Shown: piece after piece, positions 44,285 through 56,459 of the stretch
How the letters are laid out: every line of letters begins with the position of its first letter
How positions within the stretch are numbered: position 1 is the stretch's first letter
NCBI GenBank assembly: GCA_029891345.1
Contig: CM057003.1
Coordinates: 10,854,209 to 10,918,208, forward strand
Direction: 5' to 3'
Length of the DNA stretch: 64,000 nt
Origin: Dryococelus australis
Lineage: Eukaryota > Arthropoda > Insecta > Phasmatodea > Phasmatidae
Notes under the pieces: model-generated
Told to the model about the DNA's origin: nothing
What the model saw: the letters and a program-made list of their open reading frames with translations, nothing else
The model's database searches: none
Position numbers and translations under genes: made by a program

Positions 44285-44740
44285 TACAAGTCCGCCCTTC
44301 AGTTTCTGAAGCCCTGCTGAAGTTCTATTTTCAGGAAATTCCTCGTCCCCCCCCCCCCCCCCCCAAAATTTTTTTTTTTTTTTTAACAAATTCAACTAAG
44401 TTTAGAAAATTAAACAGAATGGAAAACGCACCGAATTCGAGCCCAGTCAGTTTAATATTATGCATGAGCATTATTTCCTACTAGGCATTGCCAGCACACC
44501 TATTTTCTCTCTCTCTCTCTGTTTTCGTTCATTAAATGCAGATGAGATAAAATCTACAAATAAAATAATAAAAGTAAAAGTCCAATTTGACAAAAATAAA
44601 ATAGTGTTATGTTAACAGAAGCATGAAACGCTTGTGAAACACGGCATTAGGAAACAACCAAACACGCCATGCATTAGGTGATATTTGATAGGTTTCTTAC
44701 ATAAAGTGTAAAGATACTGCGAATAGACTATACACGAGAT
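44285..44740 (+). mobile_element. Family B MITE with poly-C insertion
   Basis: GAAGCCCTGCTGAAGTTCTA, AATTCCTCG, then a C-run of about 18 and a T-run. The match resumes at ACGCACCGAATTCG, CCTACTAGGCATTGCCAGCA and AACACGCCATGCATTAG. The right end ACTGCGAATAGACTATAC is degenerate. Confidence 0.85.
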
Positions 44741-44741
44741 A

Positions 44742-45125
44742 CTATAGGCTGTTCAAAGTAAAATTAAAACTTCTGAAAGCACTGCTTAAGATTTAATAGT
44801 ATTCACGTTGTGTATTGCTCCTCCTTATGTAAAATTAACATTGCCTTGTGCCTCATAACGTTATTCATGCGTCGGTCAGGTGAAACTGTGGAATTATAAG
44901 AAAAGAAAAATATGTTATAAATCTAGTCATTTTTCACTTAGATGGATTAAAAAAAAAAACAGAAAGCGAAATAAATAATTTAGGTTTTTACAAATGGTTA
45001 CCTAGCACTTTTTATTCAACGTTAAGTTATGGAACTATTTACCATCCATCATTACCAACTTTACTAAAGTGCGCCCGTTAAAGTATATGCAGACAGGGGC
45101 AGTAACTTTTTTTCTAACTGTTGAT
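44742..45125 (-). mobile_element. Family A MITE, lacking one end
   Basis: ATAGGCTGTTCAAAGTAAAA through TTACCAACTTTACTAAAGTG and GGGGCAGTAACTTTTTT. The far end (TTGATTTC...GAACAGCC) is missing after 45125. Confidence 0.92.
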
Positions 45126-45129
45126 TGTG

Positions 45130-47925
45130 TGACGAGTTCGATATCGATGACGAAGAATGGTAGAGGTGCATATCTTGTGGGCTATGGGCCCACTCACTTT
45201 GTACAGGGTGACGCATACCAGAAGGTTACTTGCGTGGTGTTTGTTTGCGTTGGATGTGAAATGGAAAATCCAAATTCTCCATGCGTGACACGTAGTAGGT
45301 TTTGTATAGTTTTTTATCATCAGGCTTTCAACTTACTCGATTTCTCAGAATCTGGAGTTGCAGCATAAAAATATGTTTCTACGAACTCATAAACCACATT
45401 CTAGATCTTGGTTAATTGCTTATTGTGTGAATAAAAATTAGTAGGCATTTCTAAAATGTTGTTCTTATGGAACAAACTGATCGGCACTACCCCACAATGC
45501 GGGAAATCCCGATTAGCGTTATAATGTCGGAATATGATTATTATACAAGAAATACTTCTGTTTCCAACACTTTTTAATTTGTTTGTCTGAACTACATTAA
45601 ATTTAGAATCGTTGGTTAAAAAATCATAATTTTGTATCATTTTAAATAAAAGTATAAACTAAAATTCTTAAGGTATCGCCATAACCACAGCTCCCCTAGT
45701 CTCTGACGAAAAATATACTGTCTCTGACACATATTTTAGATACATAAATATTTATTATTTCACTTACATGTTCAGACCTCATTGATTTTTTTTGATGGCT
45801 CTTAACATGTAGCTCGTACAAATGAGAATTTATTCACTTGCAATTTACATCCTGATGAAATCAATAAATACAAGTTTAAGAGGAACAACTCTCGGAATTT
45901 TGAAGAATTTAACACGTAATGAAGATAGAAACTAGCGTCCTGAATGTTTAAATTATTCGCTGAATTATTCATAAGAACAAATTTACGGTGGGCCGAAATA
46001 AACTGATATTCGAGAGAGAGGCCTCTCCTGTTCCACCGACTGCGAGATTGCATAAATTAATAAACATACAGACTATCAATATTCAGGAGCGTCGAATATA
46101 ATTCTTACGAAACAACGTGACGAAACGCCAGTAGCCTCTACAAAGTAAGAAGATATATTAGTATGACATATGTGTTTTTGTAGAATGTCGTACTATTCTG
46201 GATCCATGGAACCACATTTTGTAAATATACTGTAACAAGGGTAATACTTGTATGGATAACGCGAGAACGTGCGTGGTATTAGAAACAGCCAGTAACAAAT
46301 AACATCAAATCAAAACGAATTCTGGCCTTTTCACCTGTTCGAGAGGTCGCTAAAATTGTACTCTTTATATGCGTGGCTTGTAAAGGTATGCATTTTTCTT
46401 ACAACGTAATTTTTTAAATAACAAAATTAATAGTTCTCTCTGAAATGGGTATAAATGTACATAAAGAGCAAGCAAAATATACTTGTTAATATAACATTCT
46501 AAGTTAGTAATTTCCATCTGCAGGTTCATATTAAATTTAACAGAAATCTAAAAATACGTTAGTTTGCGAAACTTTCTCTGGTGTAATAAATGGAACACAC
46601 TTAATTTTTTTATTTTTGTAAAATAACTATTATTTTATATTGATGCATTGTTGTCACAACGGAAATTCATTTAATAAAACTAATTAGATTCTACTCTCAA
46701 ATAAGATGAAGAAACACTCCCGATTATCAGTTTAGCAAGCTTATTAATAAAATAATAATCAGAAAATAACTAGCCATTTAATTTTTTTAAAAATCTGAAA
46801 TAGTATTTAGTTTTCCCAATGTTTAATGAGCACTTTCCAAATCCGCTACGTAGGCCTATCTTTCAGCTTGCTGTATGAAATTTATTTCACCACTCGCTTA
46901 GCGACTATTATTTATAATTTCATCATGTAAAGTGAGAATTTTTATAATTTTTTATTTTTACGACGCCAGTCAATTATAAAATGTTCGTAAAGTGAAAAAT
47001 ATCCTCTTTTCAGGAACAGGCGATTTTGAATATTTCACTTTAAATAAGAATATATAAGGAGAACTGCTGTTCACAATTAGGTGCCAACGTCACAGTAAAC
47101 ACGCTAGTCGTGTTAACGTTGAAATGTTGAACGAAAAAATATACAAAACCTCCTGGAAACACGTTGTGAAAGGAAATATATCGCAATGCGTGAATTACAA
47201 AGACATAAAATCAAGAACAGAATATTAGCTACTTAATATATCTTATGGGGTTGGGATGATAATCACGAAATCAGTAAATATGCCATAAGAATTGTCTTAA
47301 AATTAAACAAATATTATTAACTAAAACTTTAATATTGAAATGTTTAACCCTTTAAAAAATACCTTTTTAGCAAAAATGTTTGAAAGTGGCTTTTAAGAAC
47401 ATGGAGTTCGGTTAAAAGTAATAAAAATTAAATGTTTTTACAGTATTGCAGATAATAAAACAGTATACATTTTTTTAAACAAATATAATTGTATATGTAA
47501 CGATTTTGTTTTCTCTATACGCCATTATTCTAAAAACAGCCAAAAATATTTTATTCGAAACCTACATAGCCTGTAATGAAGGTTTGCTTGTACGCAAATA
47601 TGTTTTGATATTTTTCTGCTTATTATCCACGTTAAGTATTTTTTCTTTGGCACGTACAAGTGTCTGAGTGCGTGTGTCTATTACGGATTTCAAAATAAAT
47701 GTGGTCATTAACCACCCTTAAATATTCGTGGAGATTACTGGACATGTAACTCCCAGGAGACACAAGTTCAAAATACTAAATATTAAAACGCTTGGGAACT
47801 TTTTTTTCCCAGAACGTAACGAATTTATGTTTATATTTCCCTGTAAACAATCACACAAGAATTTTTCTCCCCCCCTCCCCCCCCCCCTAATATCCGGCGA
47901 CCGCTCACCCAAGAAGAAAATTTCG
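45130..47925. other. No gene seen; longest barren AT-rich stretch
   Basis: About 2.8 kb of AT-rich sequence with no MITE, SINE or recognised domain, a marked contrast with flanking kilobases. The frame at 45069-45368 begins inside the A copy and has no resemblance to a known family. Confidence 0.5.
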
Positions 47926-47929
47926 GTGA

Positions 47930-48240
47930 CTGATGGCTGGTCCTCCCGTACGCGAAGGTCGGAGGTTAAGGTCGCCTGACCTCCAGGGACTACTGCCTAC
48001 CTTCCCTCCGCGGCGAATCACATCTTATTGCCGCCGCTTTCCACTTCCGCAGACAACCCGAGGTTCCTTCGTCGCAGATTTACGGCTGTTGCGCATTCGC
48101 ATAAACCACGCTGGCGAGAGATGTGTTTATCCCCGCTTCGTGATGATAAAATCGTTCCGGTGAATTTATCCCCGCCTGCTCAAACACATCCGCTTGGAAC
48201 GTTTGTCCAGGGAAGTTAATGTGTGCCTTGTTTATGCACA
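47930..48240. other. GC-rich, CpG-containing patch
   Basis: Unique-looking, contains TGGCTGGTCCTCCCGTACGC, TTATTGCCGCCGCTTTCCAC and two ATTTATCCCCGC-type motifs (48128, 48164). Three overlapping short frames on the plus strand, none recognised. A C-run precedes it at 47868. Confidence 0.35.
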
Positions 48241-48349
48241 CTAACCGGTAGCGTTACATCTTGCCCCCTGTTCGCAGCAGAGAGAAAAAAAAAAAAAGGT
48301 AATAATCGTGAAGTGGGCTGCGTTGTCGGGGGAGAACACTGATGTATGT

Positions 48350-48712
48350 ACCATTCACGGCTACTTCGCACCTTTCCGAAACCCAGCTAAAGTTCTACTT
48401 CCAGGATATTCCTCCGCCTCGTGCAAACTGAGCTTAACGCCAGAGGACAACGCACCGAATTCCTGCGCACTCGGTTGTAATAATATTTGTCATGAGAACT
48501 ATTTCTCACTAGGCGCTACCAACACACATGATTTCTCACTGATTTTATTCGTATTGAATATAAATTAAATATTTTACTTTATAAATGAAGTATAGGTAAA
48601 ACATCAGCAAAACTTTTTTGTTAACAGAAGTATAAAAAGGTTATGATACATGGCATGTTTAGGAACTAGCTAAACGCGTCAAACATGGGGCGTTGATCTC
48701 AAATGTTTGAGT
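48350..48712 (+). mobile_element. Family B MITE, 3'-truncated
   Basis: CCATTCACGGCTACTTCGCA, ACCCAGCTAAAGTTCTACTT, ATTCCTCCGCCTCGTGCAAA, CTCACTAGGCGCTACCAACA and AAACGCGTCAAACATGGGG. The terminal ACCGTGAATGG is replaced by the start of family E. Confidence 0.9.
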
Positions 48713-48721
48713 CAATAAATG

Positions 48722-49355
48722 GGGTGTGGCTGTGTTGGGGACACGGCCGTTAGTTTTGCGCGACCACGACTACGTTGACGTGCTCGGACCCCTTAGTGTT
48801 TTTTTTTTTTTTTTTTTACGTTCCCGACATCGCTTCACTCGAGCATATGGGATTTTATTGGTATCATTGGATTGCTTTTGAGATGCTCTTTCCAACCGTA
48901 TACGATTGCTGTATTTCGATTTGGCTTTTTGACGAGCGTAGGTCGTCATGGTGGTAAGTTTTCTAATTTGTTTAATTAAACTCGTACAGTTTTGCCACAA
49001 CCACGCCACACACGTGTTTTTATACACGCAATCGACTGATCTTGACGAGAGCTGTCGATTGAAACTCAAACGAGCGTCGTAGTTCATCCAAGTCACACGC
49101 TATATTACGCGAAACGAACTTAAAAATTGCGGTGCCCCGCTCCTCCCCCTCCACCCTTCTGTTTCTCAGCGCGATGTTTCGCAGTCCTCACTCAATGTAA
49201 CATATTCTTTGATCCTTTGGCAATCGAGTGGTGTATTTGAATTTTGAATGTATAAGATAGGTTCGGAGCTGCAGTGCCAAACTGTATCCCCCGATTTTGT
49301 TATCATCGGATGTTCTGGATTGCCTCCTACCATGGTTGCAAATTTAAAGACATAT
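48722..49355 (+). mobile_element. Family E repeat, copy 3
   Basis: Collinear with 14428-15100, including GTGTGGCTGTGTTGGGGACA, a T-run of 18 at 48799, CGATCTGATCTTGACGAGAGC-like sequence, AATGTAACATATTCTTTGAT and GGTTGCAAATTTAAAGACAT. Confidence 0.9.
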
Positions 49356-49384
49356 TCACGTGAAAAGAGTGAATAAACCACGAA

Positions 49385-50214
49385 TCCTATATAATAAGCA
49401 GACTCTGTCTGTCCGTCCGTCCATCTTTAATACTTCTAAGTCCCTTGAAAATACAACAGAAGTTCTTCAAATTTTGCAGAGCGAAACATCAGGGTCAAAT
49501 ACAGGTCAGTTCGAATTTCAGCAAAATCAGATTACGCAATAATTACCTTTTACTTTAAAAACTCATTTTTAAGTTCCTTTTTCCTATATGAAAGTTTTGT
49601 AATAATGCAGAGATTATTGCTAGAGATATGAAGGTAATGGAATATCATTTTTGTTTACTCTAAATGTCTCGCTTCAATGTTGAGTTAATTTCCATGTGGG
49701 GCCACAGTGGATCAGTGGATAGAGCGATTCAAAGTGGAGCCACAGTGGCCCAGTGGATAGAGCGATTCCAAGTGGGGCCGCAATGACTCAGTGGATAGAA
49801 CTATATCAAGTGGGGCCATAATGGCCACGTGGATAGAACTATATCAAGTGGGGCCATAATGGCCACGTGGATAGATATATATCAAATGGGGCCTCAGTGG
49901 CTCAGTGGATAGAGGGATTCCATGTGGAGCCGCAGTGGCTCAGTGGATAGAGAGTTTACAAGTGGGACCTTAGTGCCTCAGGGGATAGAACTATGTTAAG
50001 TGTTGCCGCAGTGTCCCAGTGGATAGAGAAATATCAAATGGGGCCGCAGTCGCTTCAATGTTGAGTTAATTTCACATCATTGCATTATTAACTACATATA
50101 ACTATGCAATTAGATTTTTTTTCAATCTTTTTATGATAACCAAAATTTGTAAAATGGTTAACTATTCTAAACACGTTACAATGCTAAAAAAAAAGTCACG
50201 GGCTGGGTCCCTAG
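49385..50214 (+). mobile_element. Non-autonomous Helitron (family F), copy 2
   Basis: Starts TCCTATATAATAAGCAGACT then CTGTCTGTCCGTCCGTC, ends CACGGGCTGGGTCCCTAG, flanked by A (49384) and T (50215). The sequence outside the array is closely similar to copy 1. The 230-base size difference is explained by the larger tandem array. Confidence 0.87.
49694..50052 (+). repeat. Nine to ten tRNA-5'-half-like tandem units in Helitron
   Basis: Units of 36-39 bases, e.g. AGTGGAGCCACAGTGGCCCA then GTGGATAGAGCGATTCCA. Each keeps a GGGGCC-like start, an A-box-like centre and GATAGA. Two adjacent units (49808-49883) share ATAATGGCCACGTGGATAG, showing recent local duplication. Confidence 0.92.
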
Positions 50215-50219
50215 TTTAT

Positions 50220-50550
50220 TATTCCCGCGCGCTATAATCGGAGGAGTTTGTAAATGCGCGCTCTCATTACGCGGAGTTTATCGCGAGTTGTCACGGTACA
50301 ATGGAGCAAGCTATCTGTACACGAAGCGTAGGTGAGTTTGTTTTTTTCTCGCCTCCTTTGAATCAAGGAGGCATTCACCAATGAGACGAGGTAATATCAG
50401 CCTATTAGCCCGTCTTGGGCTTCGGAGGCAATGTGCATTAAAAAAAATATGTCGATGTGTACGTGCGCCATCTTACAGCTTTACAAGATGTGTCTGCGGC
50501 AGCGCCTAGTAAAATAACATCAGAATAGCCATTCGCAACTGAATTTGTTA
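50220..50550. other. No gene seen
   Basis: Mixed composition with CGCG-containing patches; no repeat recognised. Confidence 0.45.
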
Positions 50551-50555
50551 TTACT

Positions 50556-50828
50556 ATAGACCCGGAAAATTCGCGAGTGAAATGACCTGTAGTCTAGACT
50601 TCGCAGTTTTTACCTGCTATCATACAGATATCAACTGTTTCTTGGTTCATTGCTGTGGTAGTGAAAGGCGGTGGTTGGGGGCACAATTTATTTCATGTTT
50701 GTTACTGGCTCACATAACTCCAGGAGGCGTCAAACAACACGTCGACCAATTACAAAACTAACATGAACGTAAAGTGTGTGGATTCCGATTTGTCTAGAAA
50801 TAAACCCACGAAATTCTCGGGTATCTAG
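50556..50828. mobile_element. Family H repeat, copy 2
   Basis: TAGACCCGGAAAATTCGCGA at the left and, reverse-complemented, TAGATACCCGAGAATTTCGT at the right. Internal CTGTAGTCTAGACTTCGCAG and ACTCCAGGAGGCGTCAAAC match copies 1 and 3. Confidence 0.75.
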
Positions 50829-51284
50829 TAATTAATTAGGAAATGTTCTACACCTGTGTGCCTTTGTTTCCCGGGGAAAATGTATACTGCTCACTTGCGC
50901 CACAATATTTAACTTCTGTTCATTAGATTAGCTCCGAATACGTCAATTGAAACTCGCAGCGTTAAACAACTAAGATAATGCAACCCCAGATAATGTCATT
51001 TACCAACTTCGTCAGCACTATTTTCTAATACTGGTACACTTAGTTTGCATAATACCTTGTGTCGTAACAACATATAAAGTTTTACGGCGGATGGAAATAT
51101 CTCGAATGTTATACATAACTGTGGTGAAATATTTGTTCACCAAGTTGGTAACAACACTCGTGCATTTCTATTTGCACCCATAAACTGTTTATAGCGGCAA
51201 CTTATATCCCACGTAAACGGGGAGAAAAACACGAAGTGGTTTCTGAACAACAAACTGCTTTCACCTGTCGCGTACTTGTAGGTA

Positions 51285-51697
51285 AAGGCTGTTCACGACA
51301 AAGTGACCACTTTTGAAATCAACCTTAGAAAAAAGTCACTGGCCCAACCTGCATATATTTTAACAGGTGCCATGAGTGGCATGCGCCCAGTAAAGTTGGT
51401 AACGATGGATGGGAAGTAATTTCGCATCTTAATAAAAAGTGTTATGTAAACATTTCTAATATTTTAAATTATTTATTTTGCTTCCGGTTTTTTTATGCAT
51501 CGAAGTGTAAAAATGAGCAGATTTGTGAAATGTCTACTTTTATAATAATTTCACAGTTTCACTTGACCGGCGCTTGAATAAAGTGATGAGGCCCGTGACA
51601 ATGCTAATCTTACATAAGGAGGAAGAATACACAACGTGCATACAATTAGATCTTAAACAGAGCTTTCAAAAGTACTCATTTTACCGTGAAAGGCCTA
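51285..51697 (+). mobile_element. Family A MITE, full length
   Basis: AAAGGCTGTTCACGACAAAG to ACCGTGAAAGGCCTA, TA on both sides (51283-51284, 51698-51699). Confidence 0.96.
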
Positions 51698-52578
51698 TAA
51701 ACGTGTATATACAGAATGTTCAAAGGTTGGATGTCCTGCCCCGTTAGTTCACTTGGGTTGTAGCTATCATGTATTATGATAACAGTACTCTTTAGATGAA
51801 TTCTATAAATTAGAAAATTCGTAGCATTTAAAAACATTTAAAATTACCGAAAACTACAGTGTGGCGTGTGTACGAATAAACTATAACAAATAAAGTTTTA
51901 TTGCTCATATATATTTTATATTAGAAAATACATTTGGCAGAACCATACACGTAAAATAGTTACATTTCAATTGATTGAGGTGTTTTAAACACACAGATTA
52001 AAACAATAAAAAATTACGTAATATGCTCAAACAACAGTGTCACTCTGAAACTCCATTAGAAAAACTAACCATGACAAATGTGCTTGAAGCAAACGTTAAA
52101 ATACACAATGTTTTAAATGCTCTATACACAAAGCTGCAATATTGCGGAGCGAAAACATTACGCTACACCGAAGCGCTCAAAGGAATATCTCTTAATATTT
52201 GCTCAAACAATGTATTATTTAAGGCTTGTAATCAATGCTGAACTACCATCATGGTTGACTAGTTAAGGTTAATGGAGCGCATGAAAGAAGAATGGCAGCA
52301 GAACGGGGCCCATAAAAGCCTTCTTCAAACAATGAACTACATAAAAGTTTACATTAAAAGATTACATTAAAAATAAGCAATAGTGATGGCGACCCTATCA
52401 ATCCTTCCAAAGCCTCGCAATTTTAAAACAGCACGAAGATTCATAATTTTAAAATGTTTACTACGTCCATTCTTGAGTCGTGGTGAAGCAAGCCAGATTG
52501 ATAACACATGAGCAGAAAAATTGGGCAGAAGACAAACACAAAATACAACACGTTAAAAAATAAGCAAACACACAGCTA

Positions 52579-52998
52579 AAGGCTGTTCACGATAAAGTGA
52601 GCGCTTTTGAAATGAACCTTAGAAAAAGTCACTGCGCCTGCTTGCATATATTATAGAGGGCGCACTGAGTGACATTCGCGCAGTAAAGTTGGTAACGATA
52701 GATGGAAAGTAGTTCCACATCTTAACGTCGAATAAAAGTGTCACGTGACCATTTGTCAATACTTAGAATGATTTCTTTCGCTTTACATTTTTTTAATTCA
52801 TCAAAGTGTTAAAATGAGCAGATTTATAAAGAATTTCCTTTCTTAATAATTTAATAGTTTCATTTGACCGACACATGAATAAAGCGATGAGAACAATGGC
52901 AATGTTAATTTTGTATAATACCGAGGAATTCACAACGTGTATATAAGTAAATCTTAAGCAGGGCTTTCAAAAGTGCTCATTTAACAGTGAACAGCCTA
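52579..52998 (+). mobile_element. Family A MITE, full length
   Basis: AAGGCTGTTCACGATAAAGT to TTTAACAGTGAACAGCCTA. TA at 52577-52578; the right flank is TT, so one target base has mutated. Confidence 0.96.
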
Positions 52999-53139
52999 TT
53001 GCAATATTTAGTTACACCGAAACATAATTTAGAATGGCTACCAAACCACAATTTGAAAAACTACTATTGAAACTTTGTGCTCACTACTAAACAAAAACCA
53101 CGCCATGTGTTCAATTAAAAATTACCAAAGCCCTATAAC

Positions 53140-53400
53140 TAGAGATAGGAAAATTTTGCGAGTTCAATTACTTGTAGGCTAGACTCCACAGTCCTGTGTA
53201 CATTAGAGCCTCAGGTGTTTGTTCATTGGATGCTGCCCGATTGTTACCTCACACCTGGCAGTCCTTGCAATTTTGTTATTGGCTCAGAGGCGTCCAGGGC
53301 GTGTCTAATGAACTGTGATCCAATTGCAGAGGTGACTTCACTGTATGTGTGTTTAACGTCTCTCTTGTCCCGAAATGAATTCGCGAAATTTTCCTACCCC
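53140..53400. mobile_element. Family H repeat, copy 3
   Basis: TAGAGATAGGAAAATTTTGC at the left; reverse-complemented right end GGTAGGAAAATTTCGCGAAT. Interior GTAGGCTAGACTCCACAGTC matches copy 1 closely. Confidence 0.72.
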
Positions 53401-53404
53401 TACC

Positions 53405-54640
53405 TATAACGGGGAAAAAAAATGCTGGCACCACAACCCACTGCCGTGCAGGCACATCATACTTGAACTACGAAAAACTCTTTTACGTCCTAGAAATGAG
53501 CGACCGACAATTTGACTCAGGTCGCGTCGTATGTTGCTGGCACAAGTGACGTCATCTGGTCTTGGGAGCACGCTGCAGGCGAAGTTCGGCGTGGTTTAAG
53601 GCGTAGTGAAGATGCAGGACGGACGACAAAAGACGCGGGCAGCGAGCGTGCATGCCCTTAAATCAACTTGAGCCTGAATCCAAAATAAACTGGTGACGCA
53701 CTGCGGAGGGGAAAATAAGGAGGGGTATCGAGGGAAGGGAGACGAGTTCACCGGCGAGAATACCACTGGGCAGAACTAAACTATCGATACTTGGCGACGA
53801 TGGCATATTATGTGCGATACTGCCGTGTGAGGCGCGTAGCCTACACTAAGAACAATTATACGCCAGTCATCACTGTATAACCCCTGTCACATTGTCAAAT
53901 TTCCGCCTTTAACTATATTTGATAATAAATTTTAATAACAAAACACAGCCATCAAAATTTTCCTTCCAACAATTTTTACCAAATATTCTTGAATGTGTTT
54001 GAAAATGTGTCACACTGTACATTTTTTTTTTTTTTTGCTGGGAGAATCTAATTTGAATTATTACTACAAAATTAGTTTCATAGTGAGATATTGCTTTTGT
54101 TTTCCTCTTTTCCATGCAGTCCATTACAGAAATAAATGTAAGGAATTGTGTCATTTATTTTCGTTTTTCTAGTAAATTCAAATTTTATTTATCAGAGATG
54201 TTTTCTGCACAATGAAATTTAATGCACTGAGTTCGTAGAATGATATGCAATATTAACTTAAAATAGCATTCCCAGACAGCAAAATAGCAGCCCAGACAGC
54301 TTCTACATAAATTAACTATCTTCATAACCTACTTCGTTTCCACCAATAGTTCGTTATTTAATAGTTTCTCTACGTCAATTTTTTGTCGTGCACAATTATG
54401 ATTAGCCGAGACCATCAAACATCAAATACATTTTAGAACAGGCCCAAACTTAAAATGTTTGATGGAAACTTAAGCCATCCAATTTTTCCAGACAAATATA
54501 TGGTGGCGTTTATGATATTTTATAGCTTGACCACTGCAGAACAGAATGCTGTTTAGAAATATTAGCTTAAAAGCACACCTTCGTCTCTACGTGAAAATCT
54601 TCGATAACAATATGCTACTCTACATGCCAAATGAATCTCG
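53405..54640. other. No gene seen; GC-rich 53440-53840
   Basis: The first 400 bases are GC-richer than the surroundings and look unique; then AT-rich. No domain recognised. Confidence 0.45.
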
Positions 54641-54645
54641 TAGTA

Positions 54646-55068
54646 AAAGCTGTTCAAGGTGAACTGAGCACTTTTGAAAGCCCCGCTTAAGCTCTACTTG
54701 TATGCACGTTTTGTATTATTCCGCTCTACATAAAATTAACATTGTCATGGGCCTCATCACTTTATTCATACATGGGTAACTGAAAATGTAAAATTATTAG
54801 AAAAGTAAATATTTCACTAATATGCTCATTTGTACACTTTGATGTATTAAAAAATAAAATAAAGAGAAAGAAATAATTTCAGGTGCCACATATGGTTACC
54901 TAACACTTCTTATTGGACGTTAAGGTACGGAACTACATTCCCTTCATCATTACCAACTTATCTTGCGGATGTCATTCAGTGAGCCAGTTAGAATATATAA
55001 AGGTAGGAGCAGTGACTTTTTCCTAAGGTAGATATCAAAAGGGCTCAATTTATCGTGAACAGTCTTTA
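54646..55068 (-). mobile_element. Family A MITE, full length
   Basis: AAAGCTGTTCAAGGTGAACT, GCCCCGCTTAAGCTCTACTT, GGGCCTCATCACTTTATTCA to TTTATCGTGAACAGTCTTT. Confidence 0.94.
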
Positions 55069-55074
55069 AAATAC

Positions 55075-56340
55075 ATTACCTATAGGCCTATGCAAACGCC
55101 GTTGGAGTTCACCCTAACTACGGCCATCACTAGGGTATTGGCATACCCATGTAAATTTGTAAACATCTGCGACATATGTATCGTGATGAAATAAGCTAAT
55201 CCGCCGTGTTCCATGCTTAACGAACACACATTCATCTTCCCTTTGCAATAATTTATTGTCCGGGTTCGCAGTCGTGGATAAGTAACCACAGCAGAGTAAA
55301 AGTTAATTTTTCTCCGGCAACAAGGAATGAAGTCGTTCAAATGCTGTGATAAAAATTATGTTCATTTGTGCAGCCATTAAGAGTCCAAACCTCCGAAAAA
55401 GGTAAGAATAAATATAGAAATATATCGGTTGAAATAACGTTTTTGAATGTAAAAACGGGCATTGCCATGGGCGAATTAACATTTGTCCCTTATGTCGATA
55501 AGATAAAATTATGAAATTATAAAGAACTTAAATTTATACAATAATTATATTTCTCGTGAGTTTAAAATCAAAATAAACCCAAGTTCAATTAACACCATTT
55601 CAAACATCGCACTTGTAATAGGACATGCGCTCAATACTTGGCTGCCATAACTACAGTAGGCCTACTGTCAATATTCACTAGAAGTGTCTAAAACACATGT
55701 CTTCTACCAAGGTTATCATACATATTTACATAAGTAAGTGCTTTAATACGTTGGTACGCATCTTCTGACGAAGTATAATGCATCACGAAATTGTCGGACA
55801 GCAAATTAGGTGTGAACATATGCACGTGTTTCCAACATTACCTTCTTCGCTGGCAGCGGCACTTCTGAGGTACTACTTCCTTGTTGTTTCTGACCTTAAA
55901 TAGCAATAGTTTTGTAAAACTGAATCAGAAAATTCCATTCCCATCTCCCATTGCCACTTCCATTTTCAACAGTGACTACGGAAAAAGGACAAAAGGCAAA
56001 GGACGTAATATATGGACGAGGCACAAAAATGTATTTTTGACATTTTTGTTCTTTGTCCATATATAGGATTCTTAGTTGTTTTGCTCTTTTTTCGAAGTCA
56101 CTGAAAGCAATGGAAGTCCAATCACATTTAGAATTCAGTGCTATGCCCTTGCATTTCTGGTTCAGTGAGACTTATATTGATATGACAATGAAGAAAAAAC
56201 ATGATTCGCTTGCGGTAAGCAGCGAATGTGTCACCCAATCGTAAACGTACTACGAAACTATTCATGTTCGGGGACTACCTTGGCACGAGGTATTTTTATG
56301 AAAAATCGCCGTATATAATATTTAGTTTATGCATTATAAA
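55075..56340. other. No gene seen
   Basis: Short frames only; no repeat recognised. Confidence 0.45.
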
Positions 56341-56342
56341 GG

Positions 56343-56379
56343 TGTGTATATATATGTGTGTGTGTATATATATATATGT

Positions 56380-56446
<67 letters not shown>

Positions 56447-56455
56447 AAAGAGAGA
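56343..56455. repeat. Compound (TG)n/(TA)n/(GA)n microsatellite
   Basis: Short TA/TG blocks, then about 20 TA units (56386-56424), then about 10 GA units and impure GA. All frames across it are repeat artefacts. Confidence 0.95.
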
Positions 56456-56459
56456 GAGT

